64,000 nt of DNA from Rhodococcus sp. OK302 (GCF_002245895.1 NZ_NPJZ01000001.1:434001-498000), one strand, 5' to 3'. Numbered from the stretch's first letter, positions 25,337 through 33,831 are shown. Notes: generated by a model not told the origin, from the sequence alone. Numbers and translations are program-made.

Positions 25337-26223
25337 TTGGCAGCGTTGTCGTGCGCCACGGCCCGCAGCCACTCGTCACCCAGATCGAAACGCGTAAGTG
25401 CCTCGAGTGATTTCAGGTACGGGTACGGAATGTTCGGGAAATCGCTTCCGAACATGATTCGGTCCTGCATAGCGACCAGTCGCGGAATGTCCGCCTTCGG
25501 GAAAGCGCCCTGTTCTTCGGTGAAGTCGGTGAACGCCATGGTCGTATCCAGACGCACATTTCCGTATCCCTCGGCAAGATCGAGGAATTCGCTGTACTCC
25601 GGCATGCCCATGTGAGCGATGATCAACGACAATCTCGGGTAGCGCGCCAGCAACGACGCGATCCGATCCGGTCCGGTGTACGTTCCCGGCGCGGGTCCCG
25701 AACCACAGTGGATGACGATGGGCGTTTCGGCGTCTTCGAGCTGTCCCCACACCTGATCGAGCAGCGGATCGTTGGGCTCGTAATTGCCGACTTGGATGTG
25801 GGACTTGAAGATTCGAGCCCCCGACTCCAATGCCTTTCCGACGTACGTCCCGGCCGATTCCTCCGGATAGAACGTGGCTGTATGCAGGCAATCGGGCGTC
25901 TGTGCAGCAAATTCGACGGCCCACGAATTGAGCCACTCAGCCATCCCGGACTTGTGCGGGTAGACCATCGATGTGAAGGCGCGGACACCGAACTCGCGAA
26001 GGCGATGTACTCGTTCCTCTTCTGCCATCCGATAGGTGATGGGCCACGGCCGACCGATCATCGGGCCAGCCGAATCGAAATAGCCCCACACCTTGTCCAT
26101 CACACTCTTGGGCATGAAGTGGGTGTGTATGTCGATGAGTCCAGGCAACCCCAGTTCCTGCCAGAACGCGCGGACCTCGGCAATTTCCTGCGAGCCTGGA
26201 ACTGAATCTGCTTCCGTGCACAT
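25318..26223 (-). CDS. Amidohydrolase-2 family metal-dependent hydrolase
   Basis: About 301 residues from ATG 26223 with GAAGGAG eight bases before it. IDIHTHFMP carries the HxH metal motif, IVIHCGSGP and IIAHMGMPEYSEFLDLA give the next histidines, and MFGSDFPNIPYP the catalytic Asp. This is the ACMSD/gamma-resorcylate decarboxylase-like family, which performs decarboxylation, C-C hydrolysis or lactone hydrolysis. In a ring-degradation setting a beta-keto acid or lactone substrate is possible. It is divergent from the NTF2/old-yellow-enzyme pair. Confidence 0.85.
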   Translation of the reverse strand: MCTEADSVPGSQEIAEVRAFWQELGLPGLIDIHTHFMPKSVMDKVWGYFDSAGPMIGRPWPITYRMAEEERVHRLREFGVRAFTSMVYPHKSGMAEWLNSWAVEFAAQTPDCLHTATFYPEESAGTYVGKALESGARIFKSHIQVGNYEPNDPLLDQVWGQLEDAETPIVIHCGSGPAPGTYTGPDRIASLLARYPRLSLIIAHMGMPEYSEFLDLAEGYGNVRLDTTMAFTDFTEEQGAFPKADIPRLVAMQDRIMFGSDFPNIPYPYLKSLEALTRFDLGDEWLRAVAHDNAAKLFSVG

Positions 26224-26244
26224 AAAAGAACGCTCCTTCTGTTT

Positions 26245-26263
26245 CGCTCGACCATACCGAGCG
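26245..26263. promoter_or_regulatory. Inverted repeat in the amidohydrolase / NTF2 divergent promoter
   Basis: CGCTCG and CGAGCG with a 7-base spacer form a perfect inverted repeat between the divergent genes at 26223 and 26351. It could be an operator; no other evidence. Confidence 0.3.
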
Positions 26264-26350
26264 TCGTCGCGCTCACTGAGACCGGTGATTGACGGCAGCG
26301 CCCCGGCACCCGAGTGTGAAGGCATCTTGCCGATCATTGCTGGAGGTTGC

Positions 26351-26899
26351 ATGTCTCAGTCCGATTCCGACGTCGCGTCACCCCACCCCGCCGAGGAACC
26401 ACTCAGTCCCGTCGAGGAACTGCTTGCGATCGAGGAAATCAAGAGGGTCTTCTCAGCTCGCCTGCGCTGCATGGACACCAAGCAGTGGCACATCTACCCG
26501 ACACTGCACACCGCGGACGTCGTCAGCGAGACCTGGGGTGGCCTGCCCGCAGACAAGCAGCCCAAGACCGGCGACACGTCCAACCAGGTTGTCGGCATCG
26601 AAAAGCTCACCAATGCCATTCGCAACATGCTCGACGGCGAAATCCCCCTCACCACGGCGCACCACGCGCACATGCCCGAAATCGTGTTGACCTCCCCCAC
26701 GACAGCCACGGGCATCTGGGCGATGGAAGACATGCTGTGGTGGAACGACGGCGAGAAAGAACTCCACCTACACGGCTACGGCCACTACCACGAGGAATAC
26801 CGCAAAGAGGACGGCAAGTGGCTGATCAGCTACCGCACCCTCACCAGGTTGCGAGTCGACCAGGACCCCGGATTCTTCCGATTCATGAAAGCACTGTGA
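26351..26899 (+). CDS. BaiE-like SnoaL/NTF2 protein, candidate hydroxysteroid dehydratase
   Basis: A 182-residue NTF2-fold protein. The run AIEEIKRVFSARLRCMD, then HHAHMPEIVLTSPTTATG and WAMED, is notably like bile-acid 7-alpha-dehydratase BaiE as I remember it, with the equivalents of its catalytic Asp35 and His83 kept. The BaiE active-site Tyr30 is not kept (Arg or Leu here). TGGAGG precedes the ATG. It ends six bases before the old-yellow-enzyme gene, so the two form one operon. A dehydratase role is an inference from this resemblance. Confidence 0.72.
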   Translation: MSQSDSDVASPHPAEEPLSPVEELLAIEEIKRVFSARLRCMDTKQWHIYPTLHTADVVSETWGGLPADKQPKTGDTSNQVVGIEKLTNAIRNMLDGEIPLTTAHHAHMPEIVLTSPTTATGIWAMEDMLWWNDGEKELHLHGYGHYHEEYRKEDGKWLISYRTLTRLRVDQDPGFFRFMKAL

Positions 26900-26904
26900 T
26901 TGAC

Positions 26905-28038
26905 ATGACCAACCCCCTGTTCCAGCCGCTGCGTATCCGTTCGCTCGAGCTTGCCAACCGCATCGTCATGTCCCCCATGACCCGCTCACGTTCCACCGAC
27001 GGAGTTCCCGGCCAGGACGTAGCCGACTACTACAGCCGACGCGCTTCGGGCGGCACCGGCCTCATCGTCACCGAGGGAGTGGCCATCGATCACGTCACCG
27101 CCGTCGATCACGTCAACGTTCCCAACCTGCACACCCCCGAGGCACTGGCGGGCTGGCGCAAGGTTGTCGACGACGTCCACGCAGCCGGCGGCAAGATCGT
27201 TCCGCAGCTCTGGCACGTCGGCCCGCTGTGGGGCGCGATGATGCAGCTCGATCCCGAGCTCAAGCCGATGCGTCCGTCCGGCGAGTGGGGCCCGCTGGGT
27301 GTCACTTCGTACACGGCCGAATATGTCGAGCGCGCCCAGGCCGTCACCGAAGCGATGACCGAGCAGGACATCGCGGATGTCATTGCCGCCTACGCTCGTT
27401 CTGCAGTCAATGCACTCGAGGTCGGTTTCGACGGTATCGCCCTGCACGGTGGCCACGGTTACCTGCTCGACTCCTTCCTGTGGGAAGGCACCAACAAGCG
27501 CGACGACGCCTGGGGCGGCGACCTCGAGCGTCGTACCAAGTTCCCCGTCGCTGTGATCGCTGCGATCCGCGAAGCCGTCGGCCCTGATGTGCCGATCATC
27601 TACCGTTTCTCGCAGCACAAGCAGCAGGACTTCACCGCCAAGATCGCCGAGACCCCGGAAGAGTTGGGTGTCATTCTGGGCGCCCTGGTCGACGCCGGAG
27701 TGGACGTTCTGGATGCCAGCATCCGCCGCTTCGACGTCCCCGCTTTCGAAGGCAGCGAACTCTCGCTGGCAGGCTGGGCCAAGAAGCTGACCGGCGCGGT
27801 CACGATGGCCGTCGGCAGCGTCGGTCTCGGAAAGTCTCTGCGCGACAGCCGCATCGAGGGCTCTTCTCCCGTCGTGGACAATATCCCCGAACTGGAGAAG
27901 CGCATCGGTTCCGGTGAGTTCGATCTGATTGCAATCGGCCGCCTGCACCTTGCGGATCCGGCGTTGGCCACCACCCTGCGTGCCGGTGACCCGCTTCCCG
28001 CATTCGACCGTGCGGTCCATGAGGGCAGCTTGACCTAG
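26905..28038 (+). CDS. NADH:flavin oxidoreductase / old yellow enzyme
   Basis: About 377 residues: FQPLRIRSLELANRIVMSPM at the N-terminus, the GFDGIALHGGHGYLLDSFL motif with the paired residues that bind substrate carbonyl, RTKFPVAVIAAIREAVG and the FMN-binding DLIAIGRLHLADP near the C-terminus. A single OYE barrel; the Fe-S/FAD extension of BaiCD/BaiH is absent. It would reduce an activated C=C bond with NAD(P)H. ATG 26905 is preferred; an in-frame GTG at 26896 is also possible. Confidence 0.9.
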   Translation: MTNPLFQPLRIRSLELANRIVMSPMTRSRSTDGVPGQDVADYYSRRASGGTGLIVTEGVAIDHVTAVDHVNVPNLHTPEALAGWRKVVDDVHAAGGKIVPQLWHVGPLWGAMMQLDPELKPMRPSGEWGPLGVTSYTAEYVERAQAVTEAMTEQDIADVIAAYARSAVNALEVGFDGIALHGGHGYLLDSFLWEGTNKRDDAWGGDLERRTKFPVAVIAAIREAVGPDVPIIYRFSQHKQQDFTAKIAETPEELGVILGALVDAGVDVLDASIRRFDVPAFEGSELSLAGWAKKLTGAVTMAVGSVGLGKSLRDSRIEGSSPVVDNIPELEKRIGSGEFDLIAIGRLHLADPALATTLRAGDPLPAFDRAVHEGSLT

Positions 28039-28042
28039 ACGC

Positions 28043-28609
28043 TCAGAAGAGTGTGAACAGATCTTCCGGTTCGATGACCGTCGTGGACTTCTCCTTGTAG
28101 GAGGGGTTCACGACGGTCATTTCCTTTTTCACCGAAAGTTCAGCAGCCGGGACAGCAAGCGGCACCGACGCAATATCCCCGGAGACAATGGCGCGTGCGG
28201 CCTCGCCGGCCAATTTGTCGGCTACCTCGTTGTAGTGGTTGCCGACGTGTCCGCGAACCCAACGAAAACGCACCGGGCCGACGCGGTCGGTGATGACCCG
28301 GTCGATTCCCTGCACGAGTTCCAGGTTCTTGACGGCACCGCCGCTTGCGGTTTTCCAGCCCTTGCGCTTCCAACTCGGCAGCCACTCGGAGGCGCATTTG
28401 ATGGCGTACTGCGAGTCGGATTCGATGAGCAGGGGCTCGTCGCCGGGGTGTGCGACAACAGCCTCGAACAAAGCTCGCAATTCTGCGATCTGATTTGTTC
28501 CGGATGATTCACCACCCGACATGGTGGGACCCTCGTGATTGACCCAAGCCCAGCCGATAGCCCCACCGGGGTTTCGTAGACAGGATCCGTCGGTGCTCAC
28601 GATGATCAT
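28043..28609 (-). CDS. rnhA: Ribonuclease HI with C-terminal extension
   Basis: About 188 residues. The acidic active site is visible: Asp in VSTDGSCLRNPG, Glu in AELRALFEA, Asp in ESDSQYAIK, and a late H/D region HVGNHYNEVADKLA. The core ends near residue 145; about 40 extra residues follow that I do not recognise. It degrades RNA in RNA-DNA hybrids. Start at MIIVSTDGS is likely, but no ribosome binding site is evident and MSVGQRIVRA (28639) is possible. It is divergent from the glycosylase gene. Confidence 0.85.
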   Translation of the reverse strand: MIIVSTDGSCLRNPGGAIGWAWVNHEGPTMSGGESSGTNQIAELRALFEAVVAHPGDEPLLIESDSQYAIKCASEWLPSWKRKGWKTASGGAVKNLELVQGIDRVITDRVGPVRFRWVRGHVGNHYNEVADKLAGEAARAIVSGDIASVPLAVPAAELSVKKEMTVVNPSYKEKSTTVIEPEDLFTLF

Positions 28610-28683
28610 GGCTCGGACAATACGTTGCCCCACCGACATATGCCTGAACGCGCGTCGACCAGGGTCTATACGCTTGCTATGAA

Positions 28684-29610
28684 ATGACGCAGTCACCCGT
28701 CGCCGACGAAGTCACCGTAACTTCGGCGCGACCACTCGATGCAGCGCTGACGCTCGGTCCGCATCAGCGCGGACCCGCCGACCCCACCCACCGGCGCACT
28801 GCGGACGGCGCGATCTGGCGAACTTCCCGCCAACCTTCGGGCCCTGTGACCTATCGCATCACCCAATCCGACCGGCACACCGTCCGCGCTCAGGCCTGGG
28901 GCCTCGGCGCTACGGAATTCCTCGGGAGCGTCGACGCGCTTCTCGGTGTCGACGACAACACGGACGATTTTGCACCCGAGCATCCCAAGCTCGTCGAAGC
29001 TCACCGCCGCTTTCCGCATCTTCGGATCGGCCGCACCGGCCGCGTCCTGGAAGCTCTTGTGCCGGCGATCCTGGAGCAGCGTGTGCACGGCATCGACGCG
29101 TTCGCGGCGTGGCGCCGGTTGTCCACCAAATTCGGCGAACGTCCACCGGGTCCGGCCCCCGACGGAATGCGGGTGCCACTCACCGCGGATCAGTGGCGCT
29201 TGATGCCGTCGTGGGAGTTTCATCGCGCAAATGTGGATCCGGCACGATCCCGGACGATTGTTCAATGTGCTCGCGTCGCCAATCGTCTCGAAGAAGCATC
29301 GACATTCACGCGAGCGGAAGCAACACAGCGTTTGCGCGCCGTCCCCGGCGTCGGAATCTGGACTGCCGCCGAGGTCGCCCAACGCGCCTTCGGCGATTCC
29401 GACGCATTGTCGGTCGGTGACTACCATCTGGCGTCCGTCATCGGTTGGTCGTTGCTCGGTGAGCCGATCGACGACGCACGGATGGTGGAGTACCTCGCTC
29501 CCCTACAACCACACCGGTATCGGGCCGTCCGCCTCCTGCAAGCGAGTGGGCAAGCCGTCAAACCGAAATTCGGTCCCCGCACCGCAATCGCGGATCACCG
29601 TTGGCACTGA
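28684..29610 (+). CDS. alkA: DNA-3-methyladenine glycosylase II-type (AlkA family)
   Basis: A 308-residue HhH-GPD protein. The helix-hairpin-helix LRAVPGVGIWTAAEVAQRAFGD and the catalytic Asp in SVGDYHL are clear. It would excise alkylated bases in base-excision repair. The N-terminal 100 residues are more variable. No ribosome binding site precedes the ATG. The divergent RNase HI gene is 75 bases away. Some actinobacterial members are simply called DNA-3-methyladenine glycosylase-like; activity is inferred. Confidence 0.85.
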   Translation: MTQSPVADEVTVTSARPLDAALTLGPHQRGPADPTHRRTADGAIWRTSRQPSGPVTYRITQSDRHTVRAQAWGLGATEFLGSVDALLGVDDNTDDFAPEHPKLVEAHRRFPHLRIGRTGRVLEALVPAILEQRVHGIDAFAAWRRLSTKFGERPPGPAPDGMRVPLTADQWRLMPSWEFHRANVDPARSRTIVQCARVANRLEEASTFTRAEATQRLRAVPGVGIWTAAEVAQRAFGDSDALSVGDYHLASVIGWSLLGEPIDDARMVEYLAPLQPHRYRAVRLLQASGQAVKPKFGPRTAIADHRWH

Positions 29611-29768
29611 AAATGCCGCCAGGAGACGAATGAGGATGGACGGTTTCAGTAGCTGCAGAGTCGGGTAGCCATTTCTCACGACCCGTCGCGCGCTAGACGA
29701 CGGGTCCGCTTGTGCCCGAACAGAAATTTTCATACTGAAGGTTCCACACAGACAGATTGGCCGTCCCC

Positions 29769-30179
29769 ATGAAACTGTCCCGAACTCTGACCATGACCGT
29801 GCTTGTTGTCGCGACTGTAGGTGCTGGCGCCGGAACTGCGGTTGCAGCTCCGAACGCAGCCTTCGATCCTTTGAACCCGCCGGTGAGCACAAACAGTCAA
29901 GTTGCCGCGACGCTCTTTCCCGGCAACAACCCGAAGCAAATCGCGTTCGACACCATGACAAATGAAGTCAACGCCGGCTGGAACAACGGCGGGCTGCAGT
30001 CAACTCTCGGCGGCGCCGCCATGGGCCTCGGGATCGGATGTGTGTCGATCTTCCCCAACTTCATCGCCGGATGCATCGTCGGTGGGGCAATCGGAACGGT
30101 GGTGGGCGCCGGTCAGGGCATCATGAACGGCAATCCGAATGCGGCGCCGGCAGTGCAGCAGTTTTTCGCCACACCTTGA
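29769..30179 (+). CDS. Small secreted protein of unknown function
   Basis: About 136 residues. A signal peptide (MKLSRTLTMTVLVVATVGAG...) ends with AVA-AP, a signal peptidase I site. The mature part has two Cys (GIGCVSIFPNFIAGCIVG) in a Gly/Ala-rich hydrophobic segment with glycine-zipper spacing, which could insert in a membrane. I do not recognise the family, though such small exported proteins are common in Rhodococcus and Nocardia. The start is ATG 29769; a TTG at 29757 is less likely. Confidence 0.7.
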   Translation: MKLSRTLTMTVLVVATVGAGAGTAVAAPNAAFDPLNPPVSTNSQVAATLFPGNNPKQIAFDTMTNEVNAGWNNGGLQSTLGGAAMGLGIGCVSIFPNFIAGCIVGGAIGTVVGAGQGIMNGNPNAAPAVQQFFATP

Positions 30180-30180
30180 C

Positions 30181-30570
30181 TCAGCGGTGGGAGTGACCTG
30201 TGTCGTCGAACTGCGTGTCGCCGAAATGCGTTGCGCCGATGGAGTGAAGCAACTGGTGAACGGTGTCTTCGGCCAGTTGGTAACGCATGGAGCGGCCGTC
30301 TCGCGTCGCAGTCACCCACCCTTGGCTACGTAAGAGCCGAAGTGCGTGCGAGACAGCCGTTCCGCTCATTCCCAGTGCCACGGACAGGTCCGTGACACAG
30401 ATCCCCGGTGCGTGATGCAAACAGAGGAGAAGCCGAAGTCGATTCGCGTCGGACAGCAATTCGAAGCGGTTGGCCCACGTAATTACGTCCAAACCGTCGA
30501 GGGCAGCCTGTGCGCGCCGAACATCTTCGATGTTCAGGGCTCCGCTGGAATCCTCTGCGCTTGAACTCAT
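30181..30570 (-). CDS. ArsR/SmtB-family regulator, possibly metal-sensing
   Basis: A 129-residue winged-helix protein: ICVTDLSVALGMSGTAVSHALRLLRSQGWV is the recognition region, and RDGRSMRYQL the wing. The C-terminal part is His/Asp-rich (HQLLHSIGATHFGD and DDTGHSHR), like the alpha-5 metal sites of NmtR/KmtR Ni/Co sensors. No transporter gene is beside it, so its target is unclear. It is convergent with the small secreted protein gene (stop codons adjacent). Confidence 0.85.
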   Translation of the reverse strand: MSSSAEDSSGALNIEDVRRAQAALDGLDVITWANRFELLSDANRLRLLLCLHHAPGICVTDLSVALGMSGTAVSHALRLLRSQGWVTATRDGRSMRYQLAEDTVHQLLHSIGATHFGDTQFDDTGHSHR

Positions 30571-30622
30571 CAGCCGACCGCCTCCGTTGTGCTGTTACTC
30601 CGGAGTCTACCCAGCGCGAGAT

Positions 30623-31819
30623 TCAGGCGGACTCCACCACAGCGGCCAGGCCCTGCCCACCACCGATACACATCGTCAGCAGCGCTTTTCCGCCGCCACG
30701 ACGGCTGAGTTCATGCAAGGCCGTGGTCGCCATTCTGGCACCCGTCGCGCCGACGGGATGCCCGAGGGAAATTCCGGATCCGTTGACGTTGAGTCGATCC
30801 AGATCCTCGAAGCCCCATTCCTTCACGACACCCAGAACCTGGCAGGCAAACGCCTCGTTCAACTCCACCAACTCGAAGTCCGAGAAACTACCGCCACCCC
30901 GAGCAAAGAGCTTCGAGACCGCCGCGACCGGGCCGAGGCCCATCAACGACGGTTCACAACCCGCGGCAGCCCAGCTGTCCAGAAACCCGATCGGTTCGAG
31001 ACCCAACTCGTCCAAGCGATCCTCGGCAACCACCAACATCGCCGACGCGGCATCGTTTTGCTGACTTGCATTTCCAGCGGTGACAACACCACCCGGGGTT
31101 ACGGCCCGCAACCGTGAGAGCGCCTCGATCGACGTATCGTCGCGGATACCCTCGTCGGTACGAAACGCCGTGACATTACCCTTACGATCGGTCAGTTCCA
31201 CCGAGACGATCTCACCCTCGAACCGTCCGGAATCCCTTGCCGAAGCTGCCTTTCGGTGACTGTCGACCGCAAACTGATCGGACTGCTCTCGACTGATGCC
31301 GCAGCGCTGCGCGACGTTCTCGGCAGTTTCGATCATCCCGCTGATCTTGCCGAAACGCCACTCGGGCTGAGACCGCTCGCGACCCCGATCGAGTCGGTCG
31401 AACAGTTGCAGCCCACCGGATTTCGTTCCCCAGCGCGCACCCGTCGTGTAGTGCTCGATCCCGCTCATCGACTCGACACCACCGGCAACAACGACGTCGG
31501 CGGCACCGGTCTGCACCATCATCGCGGCCGTGACGATGGCCTGTAACCCTGTTCCGCAGCGGCGATCTGTTTGGAATCCGGCCACCGAAATCGGCAGTCC
31601 GGCATCGAGTGCAGCCCACCGGCCGATGCACGGCGCCTCGGAATTAGCGTACGACTGGCCCATCGCAACATCGTCGATGCGCGCTGGGTCGATCCCGCTC
31701 CGTCGCACAGCTTCCTTGATGACGGCGGACGCGAGTGTCTCCGCCGGCACATCACGCAGGCCACCACCGAAGCGACCCACCGCAGTGCGGACCGGCGCAA
31801 CCAGAGCTGCTCGTTTCAT
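30623..31819 (-). CDS. Acetyl-CoA acetyltransferase / 3-ketoacyl-CoA thiolase
   Basis: A 398-residue thiolase with the active-site Cys in TDRRCGTGLQA, HPVGATGAR with the catalytic His, and CIGGGQGLA carrying the second Cys near the C-terminus. It would cleave a 3-ketoacyl-CoA with CoA. It is downstream of a GntR gene with a perfect palindrome between them. Sequence and length resemble the thiolase at 52055-53275 much more than the one at 39057-40187. Confidence 0.93.
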   Translation of the reverse strand: MKRAALVAPVRTAVGRFGGGLRDVPAETLASAVIKEAVRRSGIDPARIDDVAMGQSYANSEAPCIGRWAALDAGLPISVAGFQTDRRCGTGLQAIVTAAMMVQTGAADVVVAGGVESMSGIEHYTTGARWGTKSGGLQLFDRLDRGRERSQPEWRFGKISGMIETAENVAQRCGISREQSDQFAVDSHRKAASARDSGRFEGEIVSVELTDRKGNVTAFRTDEGIRDDTSIEALSRLRAVTPGGVVTAGNASQQNDAASAMLVVAEDRLDELGLEPIGFLDSWAAAGCEPSLMGLGPVAAVSKLFARGGGSFSDFELVELNEAFACQVLGVVKEWGFEDLDRLNVNGSGISLGHPVGATGARMATTALHELSRRGGGKALLTMCIGGGQGLAAVVESA

Positions 31820-31842
31820 GGCTATCCTCGAATCGTGTCTAT

Positions 31843-31854
31843 TGTAAATTTACA
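31843..31854. promoter_or_regulatory. GntR-type operator candidate before the thiolase gene
   Basis: TGTAAATTTACA is a perfect 12-base palindrome, fitting the general GntR pattern yGT-Nx-ACr. It lies 24 bases upstream of the thiolase start and 48 bases after the GntR stop codon. Confidence 0.5.
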
Positions 31855-31856
31855 TG

Positions 31857-31872
31857 GCTATCCACTGAAAGA
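31857..31872. promoter_or_regulatory. Motif shared by two thiolase promoters (copy 1)
   Basis: GCTATCCACTGAAAGA differs at one base from GCTATTCACTGAAAGA at 38969-38984, which precedes another thiolase gene. A partial GCTATCC copy is also present at 31821. It may bind a regulator common to both operons; orientation to the gene differs between the two loci. Confidence 0.45.
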
Positions 31873-31901
31873 TCATGGGTGACAGAGAGATACACCGAAC
31901 G

Positions 31902-32648
31902 CTAGTGCGCGCCTCGACGTAGCGTCACACGATAGGTGTACTGCTCGGGCAAGAAGTAGCTCACCGACAATTCGTTGGCCAGGCCCGCAGCGTTCGAATA
32001 GAGACGGTCTACTCGCAACATCGGATGCCCCGGCTCGCAATGCACATCCCTCGCCACCGAATCAGTAGCAGGTGCCACTGTAATCGACTGCGCCGCTTCG
32101 ATTATTGGACTTTCCAGCAAAGGTTCCAGCAGCCCGATCACGGTGTAGGCACTGACGGCACCAGCCGCCATCTCAGGCGCGTCGACGATGTGACGGGCAA
32201 TCGCCTCAGGCAAATGCGCCGTAGTCTGCACAAACGGAACACCTTCGTGGAATCTACGGAACACCACCGTGTACACCACATCGGTGTCGAGACGGAGCCT
32301 GCTGGCAGCCTCGATGTCCATCCGTCGTTGCAACGGTGACACCACTTCCATCGTGGTGTCACGCGAGAGGTTCATGAGATCCTCGATGGATCCGTGGTGA
32401 CGCAGGTAGCGGCCGCTGTTCTCGGAGACAAACGTTCCGCGCCCCGGAACCCGGTACACAATGCCTTCGGAAACCAGGTCGTGGAAGGCGCGACGCACGG
32501 TTTGCCTGCTCACACCATATTGCTGTGCCAGTTCGGATTCCGTCGGCAATTGAAGTCCGTCGCGGTAAGTTCCAGCGGATATCTGCGCACGAAGCTCACG
32601 GGAGAGGCGTTGGTACGCCGGCTCCGTCTCTCTTTCCTTACCGCTCAT
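31902..32648 (-). CDS. GntR-family regulator (HutC/UTRA type)
   Basis: A 248-residue GntR protein. The winged helix is at about residues 12-75 (LPTESELAQQYGVSRQTVRRAFHDLVSEGIVYRVPGRGTFV), followed by a UTRA effector domain ending YFLPEQYTYRVTLRR. It lies between an acyl-CoA dehydrogenase gene (upstream, same strand) and a thiolase gene (downstream). It is a good candidate to control these and perhaps the divergent mesaconyl-CoA operon. Confidence 0.92.
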   Translation of the reverse strand: MSGKERETEPAYQRLSRELRAQISAGTYRDGLQLPTESELAQQYGVSRQTVRRAFHDLVSEGIVYRVPGRGTFVSENSGRYLRHHGSIEDLMNLSRDTTMEVVSPLQRRMDIEAASRLRLDTDVVYTVVFRRFHEGVPFVQTTAHLPEAIARHIVDAPEMAAGAVSAYTVIGLLEPLLESPIIEAAQSITVAPATDSVARDVHCEPGHPMLRVDRLYSNAAGLANELSVSYFLPEQYTYRVTLRRGAH

Positions 32649-32679
32649 AGCGATCAGATTCTACTTGCTCACCGGGCGG

Positions 32680-33831
32680 TCACAGTCCGCCGCGTGCGAC
32701 CAGTTGCGCAACGATCACATTGCGCTGAATCTCGTTGGTGCCCTCGCCGACGATCATGAGTGGCGCGTCGCGGAAGTACCGTTCGACGTCGTATTCCGTC
32801 GAGTAGCCGTAGCCACCGTGAATACGCACCGCGGACAACGCAATTTCCATCGCAACCTCGGAGGCATACAGCTTGGCCATTCCCGCTTCCATATCGCAAC
32901 GCTCGCCGCTGTCGTACATCTGCGCAGCATGCCAGGTCAGCTGGCGTGCAGCAGTAAGCTTGGTTGCCATGTCCGCCAGGTAGTTTCCGATCGACTGATG
33001 CTTCCAGATCGGCTTCCCGAAGCTCTCACGCTGCTGGGCGTAAGCAAGTGAATCCTCGAGTGCTGCGGTGGCCACGCCGAGCGCTCGGCACGCCACCTGG
33101 ATGCGGCCGGTTTCGAGCCCCTTCATCATCTGACCGAAACCCTTGCCCGGAGTCCCACCCAAGATCGCGGTTTCAGAGATGCGGTAGTTGTCGAAGGACA
33201 ACTCGCAACTCTCGACGCCCTTGTACCCGAGTTTCGGCAAGTCACGCGAAACGTTGAGTCCATCGCCCTGCTCAACCAGGACGATGGAGATACCGGCGTG
33301 ACGCGGACTGGCAGCGGGGTCCGTCTTGCACAGCAGCGCGATCACACCGGACCGACGCGCATTGGTGATCCACGTTTTGGCGCCGTTGATGACCAGGTCG
33401 GTGCCGTCGCTCTTGGCGTTGGTAGTCATGGCCTGCAGATCGGAGCCACCACCGGGCTCGGTCAGCGCCATGGTCGCCCGGATCTCGCCGGTCGCCATCC
33501 GCGGGAGGTACTTCCGCTTCTGCTCTTCGGTGCCGTAGAGAGTGATCAGCTTGGCAACCACCGTATGCCCACCCATGGCACCGGCGAGGGTCATCCAGCC
33601 CCGGGACAGTTCCTGGGTCACCTGCGCGTAGCACGGCATCGACACGGGAGATCCGCCGTATTCCTCGGGGATCGCCAGTCCGTAGATCCCGATCTGCTTC
33701 ATCTGGTCGATCCACTTTTCGGGATATTCGTTTGCGTGTTCCACCTGCTGCACGGACGGCTTGACCTCGCGGTCAATGAAAGTCCGCACAGTCTCGATCA
33801 GGAAGGTCTCTTCGTCGTTGAGCTTGAGCAT
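32680..33831 (-). CDS. Acyl-CoA dehydrogenase
   Basis: About 383 residues from ATG 33831, after GAGGCGG. FAD-contact motifs ATMALTEPGGGSDLQAM and WITNARRSG are present, with SFGKPIWKHQSIGNYLADM and HGGYGYSTEYDVERYFRDA in the C-terminal domain and GEGTNEIQ at the position near the FAD. It would make a 2-enoyl-CoA, or act on methylsuccinyl-CoA-like esters given the divergent mesaconyl-CoA genes. The promoter has a 14-base palindrome. Confidence 0.92.
   Translation of the reverse strand: MLKLNDEETFLIETVRTFIDREVKPSVQQVEHANEYPEKWIDQMKQIGIYGLAIPEEYGGSPVSMPCYAQVTQELSRGWMTLAGAMGGHTVVAKLITLYGTEEQKRKYLPRMATGEIRATMALTEPGGGSDLQAMTTNAKSDGTDLVINGAKTWITNARRSGVIALLCKTDPAASPRHAGISIVLVEQGDGLNVSRDLPKLGYKGVESCELSFDNYRISETAILGGTPGKGFGQMMKGLETGRIQVACRALGVATAALEDSLAYAQQRESFGKPIWKHQSIGNYLADMATKLTAARQLTWHAAQMYDSGERCDMEAGMAKLYASEVAMEIALSAVRIHGGYGYSTEYDVERYFRDAPLMIVGEGTNEIQRNVIVAQLVARGGL

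Noticed and set aside
26347..26904. Upstream extension of the old-yellow-enzyme frame
   Set aside because: It passes through the NTF2-like gene in another frame. The reductase homology begins exactly at ATG 26905.
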